From the NCBI GenBank assembly GCA_016765265.1, contig JAESQG010000119.1, positions 1-6,314 on the forward strand: DNA of 6,314 nucleotides. Reading direction: 5' to 3'. Position numbers and translations under genes: made by a program. The notes under the pieces were generated by a model that made no database searches, was not told the origin of the DNA, and was given only the letters and a program-made list of their open reading frames with translations. Each line of letters begins with the position of its first letter. The stretch's first letter is position 1. Shown here piece after piece: positions 1 to 5,428 of the stretch. Source of the stretch: Pseudomonadales bacterium. GTDB taxonomy: Bacteria; Pseudomonadota; Gammaproteobacteria; Pseudomonadales; DC-out160.

Positions 1-201
1 CCTGACCTTCACAGGCGAATCAATCTCAAATCCCGCCTGAATTAACCAGTGACCTTTAAGGTGAATCTCACCGATGGGTGTGCGTTGGTGGCAGTTCTGG
101 CTCAGTTGGTAGGAATGGTAAGACTCCCTAACTTTTAGCTGCCGTTGATGGATTTTAGTTTTGGACAAGCGTAAAGCTTGTGTATCATGCTCTGTAGTCA
201 T
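1..201 (-). CDS. symE: SymE-like type I toxin, partial (N-terminal 67 codons)
   Basis: This open frame starts at the ATG at 201-199 and leaves the window at its left edge, so only the N-terminal 67 residues are present. Residues about 41-67 contain the motif PIGEIHLKGHWL followed by QAGF and SPVKVR. This is the signature of the SymE family, whose fold resembles SpoVT/AbrB-type antitoxins but which acts as an SOS-linked toxin or nucleoid-associated protein in Escherichia coli. The first 40 residues are basic and variable, as is usual in the family. A good ribosome binding site (AGAGG, 5 nt before ATG) fixes the start. An insertion sequence begins about 70 bp upstream, so the native promoter and any LexA control are probably separated from the gene. 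I see no LexA box nearby. Family membership is fairly sure; toxicity is inferred from the family. Confidence 0.77.
   Translation of the reverse strand, partial: MTTEHDTQALRLSKTKIHQRQLKVRESYHSYQLSQNCHQRTPIGEIHLKGHWLIQAGFEIDSPVKVR
161..188 (+). promoter_or_regulatory. Candidate promoter for a SymR-like antisense RNA
   Basis: Inside the start of the symE-like gene, on the opposite strand, a -35-like TGGACA (162-167, one mismatch to TTGACA) and a -10-like TATCAT (183-188, one mismatch to TATAAT) are 15 bp apart, which is a little short. Transcription would start near 195 and cross the symE start codon and ribosome binding site. This is the arrangement of SymR, the antisense RNA that represses symE in E. 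coli. The similarity is one of position only. The motif match is modest and could be chance. Confidence 0.27.
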
Positions 202-271
202 AGTAACCTCTGGTGTAGGTTGTTGTGATAGTTGGTCTTGGGTGTTAGCGCACCCTTGGCCAGCGCCTAAT
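202..271. other. symE leader region, cut by an insertion sequence
   Basis: This 70-bp remnant of the 5' flank of the symE-like gene lies between its ATG and the insertion-sequence end. It holds the ribosome binding site (plus-strand CCTCT at 207-211) and a hairpin GGGTG (240-244) / CACCC (251-255) with a six-base loop. No promoter for symE is evident in it, so expression would need a promoter inside the insertion sequence reading outwards, or would be absent. Confidence 0.5.
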
Positions 272-284
272 TAGTGCCAGCACG
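272..284 (+). repeat. Left terminal inverted repeat of the insertion sequence
   Basis: The sequence TAGTGCCAGCACG matches the reverse complement of 2134-2146 at 12 of 13 positions. The inner GTGCCRGCAC is itself nearly palindromic, so only the outer TA and the inner G add orientation information. It sits 207 bp beyond the transposase stop codon. Confidence 0.7.
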
Positions 285-299
285 GAAACCCGTGTTTTT
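281..299 (+). terminator. Hairpin with T-run in the insertion-sequence left end
   Basis: CACGG (281-285) and CCGTG (290-294) form a 5-bp stem with an AAAC loop, followed by five T residues on the plus strand. The stem can be extended by weaker pairs. It looks like a small intrinsic terminator for rightward transcription and would stop host transcripts, or an antisense RNA from the symE side, from entering the element. It overlaps the inner part of the left terminal repeat, so it belongs to the insertion sequence, not to the original symE locus. Confidence 0.5.
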
Positions 300-304
300 A
301 GCTC

Positions 305-342
305 AAGTGGAGAAGAACTGATCAACTGATGTTCTCCTGCTT
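305..342. repeat. Imperfect inverted repeat in the insertion-sequence left end
   Basis: AAG-GGAGAA (305-307 and 309-314) pairs with TTCTCC-CTT (332-337 and 340-342) around an AT-rich centre that contains two copies of CTGAT three bases apart. It lies within the non-coding left end, where subterminal transposase-binding sites are often found. Its function is unknown. Confidence 0.4.
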
Positions 343-490
343 CAATTTAAACGCGATTGAAGGAAGTTGATAGGGACCGCCCGGTCTTTATTAGGTTGTA
401 TATTGATCGATTCTGACTGCGATTCAGCAGCCTTTCCTAACACTTAATCTTTAGTGAAAATCATGATGTACGCAATTGATTTGAGTGGGG

Positions 491-1984
491 CTAGGCCGCT
501 TGGCGACAAGGTTCACGCGGCCACTTTCGTTTCAACTTCTCGCGCTCTTTTTGTGTCAGTATCGCACCGATACGTTGCAAGTTACGGGCTAATACACCCA
601 GCGCAACATAACGCTTAAACCCATCAATACCATGGTCAGGACAACGATCGAGGCCGTGCTGCTCCAACGCGTTAATGGCGGACTCCACTGCTGAATGTTG
701 ACGGCGCACTTTCCTATATGCCGGGGCATTGGTTTTTACTTTTTCTTTTGAGGAAATGTGTCCTTTTTTTGGAAGCACTACCTGATCTAAGTGCTGGGTT
801 AACCCCGTCTGGTTAGCGGGGGAATGAAAACCTTTATCAAAGCTGCATGAATTGAGTGAAGGGAAATTCTCTTGCGTTTGTATCACCATCGATATTGCAA
901 CATCAACATCCTGGGTTTTTTCCATCACTTGATGATGTAAAATAAATTGATATTGATCTTCCATGATACAGACCTTTAGGCCTAACTCAACTAAGACTCC
1001 TGCTTTACCTTTGCTTATCCATTCAGTGTGCGGCTGAAATATAGAATAGATCTTTTCCTTGGCTGAAATAACTTCATCCTTTAAAACACGCCGCTCTATT
1101 TGGCCCATTAGAAGTTCAGCATAATCTTGAAAACCGCCTACTTTTTCAAGCTCCTCCTGTAAATGTGACCATGCTTGCGGGGATAGATGTTGGCTTGTCT
1201 CTTCTAGGTGTCCAATGCTGCTTTGTACTTTTTCAAAATATTGACGCGCAAGTTGAAGATACCGTTTATGTGCCTTTTTCTTTTTCTCTTCGGCATTGGC
1301 TTGACGCGATCGATTGCTCTTTTGGGCTTTTCTCCAATGCGCTTTCAAACGCTTTAAGTTGTAAGCCGATTGCCGCCATCCCGTTATAGTGTGCAGTAGG
1401 CAAAGCTGCGTTGTTAGAAGAATGGATTTTCTCGTTGCATCCCATAACATGCCTGTATCTGTAGGATATTCGACGTGGGTCTCAACAACGAATGAGTCAC
1501 AACGAGCTAAGAGCACATCATCGTCGTCTTTTTTTTTAACAAGGCCATGTCCTGCTTTTACGACAAGCACATTAATTTCCTTAAGCATCTCTTCAGTTAG
1601 TAACGCAACATTATCTCTTAAGGTTTGCAAACCATACAAATATTCATCTTGCCAACCGCCATGGCCTAGCATCGCACGAATCGTTTTATGTTCATTGGCT
1701 AAGTCATGGAGCCGATCATAATCGCAGTTTAAACCTAAGCGTAAAGTACCCAAAACCAGCAGCACCCATAAATCCATACCGGGGCGACCGTTCTCAAAAT
1801 CGATCTCAACACCAATATGGTGTTGAAGCACATCAAAGACAGCGTCGCGTGTTGCTGGACAGCCATAGATAAATTGTAGGCCGCGAAGGATCTGGGGGAT
1901 GTCATCTCGTGAACGTGAATTAAATTTAATCTCTTCGATTGGAGTGGCGCCTAATTCAAGTTGTGGATTAAATAACTGTCGCAT
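491..1984 (-). CDS. DDE transposase, ISNCY/IS1202-like family
   Basis: This 497-residue transposase catalyses strand cleavage and transfer at the ends of its insertion sequence. The N-terminal stretch with SRSRDDIPQ, then GRPGM and LRLGLNCDYDRL (about residues 24-92), is typical of transposases annotated as ISNCY. The likely catalytic triad is D163 (RCDSFVVET), D383 (SFDKGFHS) and E434 (AVESAINALE), in the usual order. A lysine- and arginine-rich helical insertion (about 205-260) lies between the first and second Asp. The C-terminus (GFKRYVALGVLARNLQRIG) is the family's closing helix. The frame has no interruption and the length is normal, so the enzyme may be active. The ATG at 1984 is preceded by AAGAG at a suitable distance. 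Family assignment rests on remembered motifs and could shift between ISNCY subgroups; the DDE transposase call is firm. Confidence 0.88.
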   Translation of the reverse strand: MRQLFNPQLELGATPIEEIKFNSRSRDDIPQILRGLQFIYGCPATRDAVFDVLQHHIGVEIDFENGRPGMDLWVLLVLGTLRLGLNCDYDRLHDLANEHKTIRAMLGHGGWQDEYLYGLQTLRDNVALLTEEMLKEINVLVVKAGHGLVKKKDDDDVLLARCDSFVVETHVEYPTDTGMLWDATRKSILLTTQLCLLHTITGWRQSAYNLKRLKAHWRKAQKSNRSRQANAEEKKKKAHKRYLQLARQYFEKVQSSIGHLEETSQHLSPQAWSHLQEELEKVGGFQDYAELLMGQIERRVLKDEVISAKEKIYSIFQPHTEWISKGKAGVLVELGLKVCIMEDQYQFILHHQVMEKTQDVDVAISMVIQTQENFPSLNSCSFDKGFHSPANQTGLTQHLDQVVLPKKGHISSKEKVKTNAPAYRKVRRQHSAVESAINALEQHGLDRCPDHGIDGFKRYVALGVLARNLQRIGAILTQKEREKLKRKWPREPCRQAA

Positions 1985-2133
1985 GAGAAGCTCTTTTTAC
2001 CGAAGTTTGAAGGGTGAAAATAGGAGTAACCTTTAAAACATGGGCTATTCTAACATCAGCTTTGTTCAATGCCTAAAGCTTCGCACGGCTTTATTCGCAT
2101 AGGGTGTTATTTCTTATAGCTTTTTTTATTTAT

Positions 2134-2146
2134 CGTGCCGGCACTA
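2134..2146 (-). repeat. Right terminal inverted repeat of the insertion sequence
   Basis: Read on the minus strand this is TAGTGCCGGCACG, one mismatch from the left end. It lies 149 bp upstream of the transposase start, and istB codons begin immediately outside it. It contains the perfect palindrome GTGCCGGCAC. Confidence 0.7.
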
Positions 2147-2396
2147 TATACCCTTTGAGAAGGCCGAAGGCGATTTACTATTTCAATTTATTAGTGATCG
2201 ATATGAAAAAAAGTCAATTTTAATCACTACCAATTTGGCCTTCAGTGAATGGGATGTTTTGTTTCAAGACAAAATGATCGCAACAGCTGCGATAGATCGA
2301 TTAGTACATCATTCGCAGATTTTTAACTTTAAAAGGGATGAAAGCCACAGAACGGAAGAGGCTAGAAAAAGATCAAACAACGAGAGCAAAAAATAA
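2145..2396 (+). pseudogene. istB: IS21-family IstB ATPase, C-terminal remnant
   Basis: These 83 codons plus stop encode the C-terminal third of IstB, the AAA+ helper ATPase that delivers target DNA to the IS21 transposase IstA. Visible motifs are YIPF at the start (normally preceded by the Walker B DELG, lost here), GDLLFQFISDRYE, the sensor-like ILITTNLAFSEW, and AAIDRLVHHSQIF with a following SHR. The tail after SHR is lysine- and arginine-rich, as in other IstB proteins. About two thirds of the gene, including the Walker A motif, is missing because the insertion sequence at 272-2146 ends exactly at the break. There is no start codon, so it cannot act as an ATPase. Homology is clear from the motif order; loss of function is certain from the missing part. 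Confidence 0.85.
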
Positions 2397-2401
2397 GCAT
2401 G

Positions 2402-2450
2402 GTGACAGATTAATTGGCCTCTCATGTGACAGTTTAGTTGGCCCTATCCA
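2402..2450 (+). repeat. IS21-family right end with two tandem terminal repeats
   Basis: GTGACAGATTAATTGGCC (2402-2419) and GTGACAGTTTAGTTGGCC (2426-2443) are 18-bp direct repeats spaced 24 bp apart, starting 6 bp after the istB remnant stop. Multiple repeated transposase-binding sites of this type just inside the ends are characteristic of IS21 elements. The outer border is probably the CA at 2449-2450, giving a TG...CA-type terminus. Beyond it the sequence is a truncated recombinase gene, so this end marks an old insertion into that gene. Confidence 0.7.
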
Positions 2451-3030
2451 GTAAATCGGGGTTTCGGTGAGTTTGCCAGTAGGCTCGAAGGGCAAAAAGT
2501 GCAGTTTTCGGCAGAATCACAAAACGATCTTTGCGACCCTTGGCTAGGCGTATATGAACACGCATTTTATCTGCGTCTATATCACCAACCTTGAGGTTAA
2601 GACCTTCACCGAGTCGAAGGCCCAAGCCGTACACAATTAGGATGTAGGTTTGGTATCGCAGTTCTCGTGTGCCGTTGATTATTTTAGATATCTCTCTGTG
2701 ATTCAGGATATCGGGTAACTTCTTGGTGATGGGCGGTTTAACTATATTGACCCATTCCCATTGTTGCTTAAGGACATGTTTGTAGAAAAATTGAAGTCCG
2801 TTTCTATCGACTTTAACAGTACTCCAAGAATGGCTTTCAACTAGCGAGGAGAAATAGTTCTCCATTTGTTTGCGTGTTATTTGATCGGGGCAACGATCGA
2901 AATGTAAAGTGATCCGACGAACCGCTCGTGAGTACGAGTCGATTGTTCTCTCGCTTTTACCTTGACGCTTCAGTGCGTTAAGATGTTGCTTGTAAAGAGA
3001 CTTGAACCGTTGTTGGTCTTTTTTATTCAT
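2434..3030 (-). pseudogene. Tyrosine recombinase (IS91-associated type), C-terminally truncated
   Basis: The 198-residue frame encodes the N-terminal SAM-like DNA-binding domain (about residues 10-95) and the first half of the catalytic domain of a tyrosine recombinase. Visible are the N-terminal KRQGKSERTIDSYSRAVRRI, the linker VKPPITKKLPDILN, the first catalytic arginine R139 in GLRLGEGL, and the beta-hairpin lysine region AKGRKDRF (164-170). The second Arg/His motifs and the nucleophilic tyrosine are absent; related proteins are around 300 residues. The last codons (DRAN and stop) are read from the IS21 end at 2426-2450, so that insertion truncated the gene after NPDLL. From memory this subfamily is usually found beside IS91-like transposases and is not IntI. 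The start has a good GAGGAG site 7 nt upstream, which lies in a hairpin. The product would be catalytically dead. Confidence 0.8.
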
Positions 3031-3031
3031 G

Positions 3032-3084
3032 AGATAACTCCTCAGTAGTCGTACCCGGGGTTGGGTACGTGAGGAGAATTATCT
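3032..3084. repeat. Long imperfect palindrome over the recombinase ribosome binding site
   Basis: Nested arms pair from outside in: AGATAA/TTATCT (3032-3037, 3079-3084), CTCCTCA/TGAGGAG (3038-3044, 3070-3076) and GTACCC/GGGTAC (3051-3056, 3063-3068) around a six-base loop. On the minus strand the inner-proximal GAGGAG is the Shine-Dalgarno site of the recombinase gene, so the RNA hairpin would hide it. Alternatively it is part of the terminus of the parent mobile element, since IS91-like elements carry hairpins at their ends. Confidence 0.6.
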
Positions 3085-3097
3085 ATTAAACGGTGGA

Positions 3098-3130
3098 GTT
3101 GGTTTCTGCCGCATAGCGGCTTCGTCCAAC
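3098..3130. repeat. Hairpin, probable mobile-element terminus
   Basis: GTTGG (3098-3102) pairs with CCAAC (3126-3130), and inside it GCCGC (3108-3112) with GCGGC (3116-3120) around an ATA loop, with symmetric 5-base unpaired steps. It lies between the upstream region of the truncated recombinase and the IS110 remnant. It may be the outer end of the recombinase-bearing element or a target of the IS110 element. It does not meet the attC pattern seen further right. Confidence 0.4.
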
Positions 3131-3169
3131 AAGCGACTGTGATCCAAATCAACCCTGCAAATAATTAAT

Positions 3170-3433
3170 TTATACCGTTTGCCACTCGGTGTTATTGCGA
3201 ACCATGGTGTTCAAAATGGTTATCATTTTCCGCATGCAGGCGGTTAGGGCGACTTTCTTATGTTTACCTTGCGCAACTAGGTTTTCGTAGAATTTCTTCA
3301 TGACGAGGTTGTGTTGAATAGAGGATAGCATGGCCATGTATAATACTGTTCGTATCGGTGCTCTACCGCCACGAATACGGCGTTTTCCTTTCATGTAACC
3401 ACTATCACGATTAAATGGAGCGTGTCGCCACAC
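3170..3433 (-). pseudogene. IS110-family transposase, C-terminal remnant
   Basis: The 87-residue frame carries the C-terminal Tnp (Transposase_20) domain of an IS110-type recombinase: APFNRDSG, then KGKRRIRGGRAPIRT, YMAMLSSIQHN, FYENLVAQGKHKKVALTACMRKM and TILNTMVRN. The serine of RDSG lies where the conserved Tnp-domain serine is expected. The whole N-terminal RuvC-like DEDD domain (normally over 200 residues) is missing. The start given is only the first possible codon (GTG); homology begins around residue 5, near position 3421, so the element was broken there. The stop and about 40 bp of downstream sequence remain, too little for a full element end or a guide RNA. It is not functional. Confidence 0.82.
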
Positions 3434-3462
3434 ACCATTCGACTGTCCGAGTTGAAAGTAGA

Positions 3463-3537
3463 TTCAGCATGACTCCCTGGCTTGTTAACGGGCTAGACTT
3501 TGTCTGCGCCGGGCCAGCATCGGGCTGTCATGCTGAA
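3463..3537. repeat. 75-bp near-complete hairpin of unknown origin
   Basis: A perfect 11-bp inverted repeat (TTCAGCATGAC at 3463-3473, GTCATGCTGAA at 3527-3537) encloses further nested pairing: CCC/GGG (3475-3477, 3522-3524), TGGC/GCCA (3478-3481, 3513-3516), GGC/GCC (3491-3493, 3508-3510) and AGAC/GTCT (3495-3498, 3502-3505) around a TTT loop. It is followed by a smaller hairpin ACCTG/CAGGT (3539-3543, 3550-3554). No T-run follows on either strand. It sits between the IS110 remnant and the first attC-like site, and could be a MITE, an element end or a repeat of another kind. Confidence 0.55.
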
Positions 3538-3605
3538 AACCTGTTGCTGCAGGTATGGGCCTCACTATATCGCTTTAACAATAGTACTGAAACATTGCTT
3601 TTTTA

Positions 3606-3668
3606 ATCATACAAGGCTAGGCAGAGCGACGTGCAATAAATTACACGCACCTGTTTGCTGCGTTATAT
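3606..3668 (+). other. attC site 0 (degenerate)
   Basis: The R' box GTTATAT (3662-3668) is preceded by a 4-nt spacer CTGC and an L' arm ending CTGTTTG. On the left, the R''-like ATCATAC (3606-3612) is followed by a 4-nt spacer AAGG and an L'' arm C-t-AGGCAG with an extrahelical T, which pairs through two wobbles. CGTG/CACG (3630-3633, 3644-3647) closes the centre. R'' lacks the usual AAC, so the left half is weak. The R' box is supported by its perfect complement ATATAAC closing the next cassette at 4106. This is the junction where cassette A begins. Confidence 0.5.
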
Positions 3669-3684
3669 TTACTAGAGGATAAGC

Positions 3685-4074
3685 ATGGAAGTAATTTTCG
3701 ATCTAGTTTCAATTGTCGTACCTCCAGTAGTGATACTGGCTTTTTCTTATATGTACTTTGGAGGTAGAAGACTTAACTCTGCTGAGCTAGGTGTTAATCC
3801 ATTATTTCAAGAACAATGTGGTGGCAGGTTTGACAATTTTAATTTGACAGTCCCGTTTGTGCGTCACTCTATCTACGAGGATTTTGTAGTTTTCGCATAT
3901 GGAAAAACATGCCATGTAGTTAGGTATAGTGATATCACTAGGGTCGAAGAAAAACAGCACTTATTTTCTTCGGGACTTGAATACTATCGCAAGATTGGTA
4001 GCCCACCTTATAAGCTTATTATTTGGTCCAGGTCTCCCCAAGAAGTTATAAAATTCTCAAAGATAAGGGTGTAA
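3685..4074 (+). CDS. Cassette A: small membrane-anchored protein, possible PH-like domain
   Basis: I do not recognise this 129-residue protein as a named family. Residues about 4-25 form one hydrophobic segment (VSIVVPPVVILAFSYMYF) suited to a membrane anchor, followed by a soluble domain. Its C-terminal half, RYSDITRVEE, then LFSSGLEYY, then PYKLIIWSRSPQEVIKF, has the strand pattern and the 'site of interaction, then kink, then LIIW' layout of small bacterial PH-like domains; this is inference from pattern only. The ATG is preceded by AGAGG with a 6-nt gap and lies 17 bp after the R' box of attC 0, the usual place for a cassette gene start. The stop is 32 bp before attC 1. It would be expressed from an integron promoter or by read-through, as no promoter of its own is evident. 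Confidence 0.8.
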   Translation: MEVIFDLVSIVVPPVVILAFSYMYFGGRRLNSAELGVNPLFQEQCGGRFDNFNLTVPFVRHSIYEDFVVFAYGKTCHVVRYSDITRVEEKQHLFSSGLEYYRKIGSPPYKLIIWSRSPQEVIKFSKIRV

Positions 4075-4105
4075 GTGTTGCTTCTTAGATATAAGGCTAC
4101 CGAGA

Positions 4106-4159
4106 ATATAACATGGTGAGGCTGACGGTTGCTGCGCACCGCAGCTCAAGATGTTGAAG
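4106..4159 (+). other. attC site 1 (canonical architecture)
   Basis: R'' ATATAAC (4106-4112), spacer ATGG, stem, spacer AGAT, R' GTTGAAG (4153-4159). The stem is TGAG-g-CTG-a-CGGT (4117-4129) pairing with ACCGCAGCTCA (4138-4148), all Watson-Crick, with two extrahelical bases (G4121, A4125) only in the L'' arm and an 8-nt loop. This one-sided pair of bulges is the structural hallmark by which the integron integrase recognises the folded bottom strand. At 54 bp it is at the short end for attC sites. It ends cassette A. Confidence 0.85.
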
Positions 4160-4447
4160 CGATTAAGAGCACTAGAGAATGCTGTTTAGTAAAATCAAAA
4201 AAGGATTATGGGTTTTCCCAGTTGACGGTGGCGTAGAGAATTTAGGTAGTGTTGTTTTGGGAGAGTGAAGGATTCCCGTTAGTCGGTTTATTAAAGATTG
4301 GCTTCGTAGAGTAGGGATTTAAATTTTAGTGGTTGTGCTCGCTTGGGGTCTCGGTGAAAACATCCGGGTAGAGGGCGGCTAAAAACAACTTTGAGCTTGG
4401 TGCCGGTAATAGCATTGATAATTGATCAACAGAGTACTGATGTCACG
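4160..4447 (+). other. Cassette B body: no convincing gene
   Basis: These 288 bp between attC 1 and attC 2 hold no open frame above about 30 codons that looks coding. The best candidate is ATG 4179-4181 to TGA 4266-4268 (29 residues, beginning MLFSKIKKGLWVF), placed 20 bp after the R' box where cassette genes normally start, with AAGAG upstream. The same frame continues with stops at 4320 and 4380, which is what random sequence gives. The cassette could hold a decayed gene, a small RNA, a promoter or a very small protein; nothing decides between these. Confidence 0.4.
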
Positions 4448-4515
4448 TTTCAACAAAAGCCGACTAAGAGGCCACATCTGCTGCGCAGCTGAGTCTCTAG
4501 CGGTCAGCGTTGGAA
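4448..4515 (+). other. attC site 2 (canonical architecture)
   Basis: R'' TTTCAAC (4448-4454), spacer AAAA, stem, spacer CAGC, R' GTTGGAA (4509-4515). The stem is GCCG-a-CTA-a-GAG (4459-4470) against CTCTAGCGGT (4495-4504), with one G-T pair and two extrahelical A residues (4463, 4467), again only in the L'' arm. The central part contains the palindrome GCTGCGCAGC (4480-4489), which forms the terminal hairpin. The size is 68 bp. It ends cassette B and opens cassette C. Confidence 0.82.
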
Positions 4516-4664
4516 TATACCTACTTTGGAGTTCTGCCAAGCTGCCTTGCTTAATCTAGCGTGTGATTGCTCTGGAAGAACAGTAGATTACTAGGTCAAA
4601 ATATAGAAAATACCCGAAAACGAATGAATCACCTTTCACAATTAAATGACAGTTAGGAAGAGTA

Positions 4665-5231
4665 ATGAGAGCGAGTAGTAATATAATATCAATATTCTTT
4701 AGCGTCTTACTGGCTTCCTGCGGTGGTGAGGAAAGTGAAGATGTAAGTCAGACACTGGCAGGAACTTGGTCAAGCGGGTGTGAAACGTCTACATATGGGG
4801 GCGAGTCATCTCCAATAAATCAAGGACTGTGTGAGCTAGTTGACAGTGAAGATATCTGTGAGGTTTTTAGAGACACTTATTACACAACGGATAGGATATT
4901 TAATGGAAATACGTTTCAGCAAACCTATATTCAATACTCTAGTGAAGATTGTAGTAGTGCAATGGCTAATGTTGTAACGGGTGGTGTCTACAGTTTACTT
5001 GGAAATATTAATAGCGAAAGTGGTGTATCTGTAAGAATAATCGAGTTTCAGATCGATACGTTTATTTCATCAGACCCCGTTTTTTCACCAAGTGGCATCG
5101 CTTTTCTGGCGGACTCTCGCCAGGCATATACTTTTTCTAATGACCAGCTGTACTTCGGAGATATTGAGCTGATTGATGATGTTGAATTAGCAAAGATAAA
5201 TTTTGAAATACCTTATGTAAAACAGTTTTAA
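4665..5231 (+). CDS. Cassette C: predicted lipoprotein of unknown function
   Basis: This 188-residue protein begins with a type II signal peptide: a short N-terminus, a hydrophobic core (about residues 7-17) and the lipobox LASC with C19 as the lipidated residue. The residues after it are GGEE, without Asp at +2, so outer-membrane sorting is expected. The mature part contains LAGTWSSGC (31-39), FNGNTFQQTYIQYSSEDC (79-96) and further beta-rich stretches, with four cysteines (39, 56, 65, 96) that could form two disulfides in the periplasm. The GTW start followed by alternating strands resembles lipocalin-like barrels, but I do not recognise a family. AGGA lies 6 nt before the ATG. The start is about 150 bp after attC 2, longer than usual, leaving room for a promoter within the cassette, though none is convincing. 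Confidence 0.83.
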   Translation: MRASSNIISIFFSVLLASCGGEESEDVSQTLAGTWSSGCETSTYGGESSPINQGLCELVDSEDICEVFRDTYYTTDRIFNGNTFQQTYIQYSSEDCSSAMANVVTGGVYSLLGNINSESGVSVRIIEFQIDTFISSDPVFSPSGIAFLADSRQAYTFSNDQLYFGDIELIDDVELAKINFEIPYVKQF

Positions 5232-5344
5232 AATCAGATGATAGTTGGCTATGAACGAACTGGGCATTAGTCTCGGCTAGGCCGCCAGATCAATTTTGTT
5301 AGGGGGGAGGGTATTTCGCAATGCGTTTAGCAAGTCGGTTAACT

Positions 5345-5428
5345 ATTCAACAAAGCCCAGCAGTGCGATTGTTTTTTCATTACGCCTGCGGCTTCATTAT
5401 AAACCAACGCCTGTGGGCGACGTTCTGC
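5345..5428 (+). other. attC site 3 (canonical architecture)
   Basis: R'' ATTCAAC (5345-5351), spacer AAAG, stem, spacer CGAC, R' GTTCTGC (5422-5428). The stem CCCA-g-CAG-t-GCG (5356-5367) pairs perfectly with CGCCTGTGGG (5408-5417), with extrahelical G5360 and T5364 in the L'' arm only. Pairing continues as TTGTTT with AAACCAA (5369-5374, 5401-5407; one bulged C). At 84 bp this is the strongest site in the window. The R' box departs from the GTTRRRY consensus after GTT, but its exact complement closes the next cassette at 6110. The 113 bp between the lipoprotein stop and this site hold nothing recognisable. Confidence 0.86.

Larger units (their letters stand above)
272..2146 (-). mobile_element. 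ISNCY/IS1202-like insertion sequence, apparently complete
   Basis: The element is about 1.87 kb with a single uninterrupted DDE transposase gene on the minus strand. It is bounded by 13-bp terminal inverted repeats with one mismatch (TAGTGCCAGCACG at 272-284; reverse complement of TAGTGCCGGCACG at 2134-2146). The right boundary is confirmed independently: the istB homology outside begins exactly there. The terminal TA could instead be a 2-bp target duplication, which would put the ends at 274 and 2144. No long target duplication is visible. The two flanks are unrelated (symE leader on the left, istB on the right), suggesting a deletion or rearrangement after insertion. Non-coding segments at 285-490 and 1985-2133 hold a hairpin with a T-run and an imperfect inverted repeat, and no further genes that I can see. 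Confidence 0.75.

Noticed and set aside
244..250. GTTAGCG near symE as an attC R' box, with TAGTAAC at 201 as R''
   Set aside because: The arms that should pair (212 onward with 235-239) do not, so symE is not shown to be in a cassette.
202..490. A LexA (SOS) box upstream of the symE-like gene
   Set aside because: No CTGT-N8-ACAG match was found in the leader or in the adjoining insertion-sequence end.
1165..1721. Two plus-strand open frames within the transposase gene
   Set aside because: They are antisense to an intact transposase with clear motifs, and their translations have no recognisable features.
2434..3030. The tyrosine recombinase as the integron integrase IntI of the neighbouring array
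   Set aside because: Its N-terminal and central motifs match the IS91-associated recombinase type. The available part shows none of the IntI sequence I would expect. It also faces away from the array and is separated from it by an IS110 remnant.
3124..3134. GTCCAAC as an attC R'' box (or GTTGGAC as R' on the other strand)
   Set aside because: The seven bases fit the consensus, but no partner stem with 4-nt spacers and one-sided bulges exists on either side. The bases belong to a simple symmetric hairpin.
3415..3682. Two overlapping plus-strand frames of about 60 codons
   Set aside because: They run through the IS110 remnant, the 75-bp hairpin and attC 0, overlap each other, and show no family motifs.
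4179..4382. A 67-codon decayed gene in cassette B with two internal stops
   Set aside because: Three stops in 68 codons is the random expectation, and the translation matches nothing I recognise, so decay cannot be claimed.
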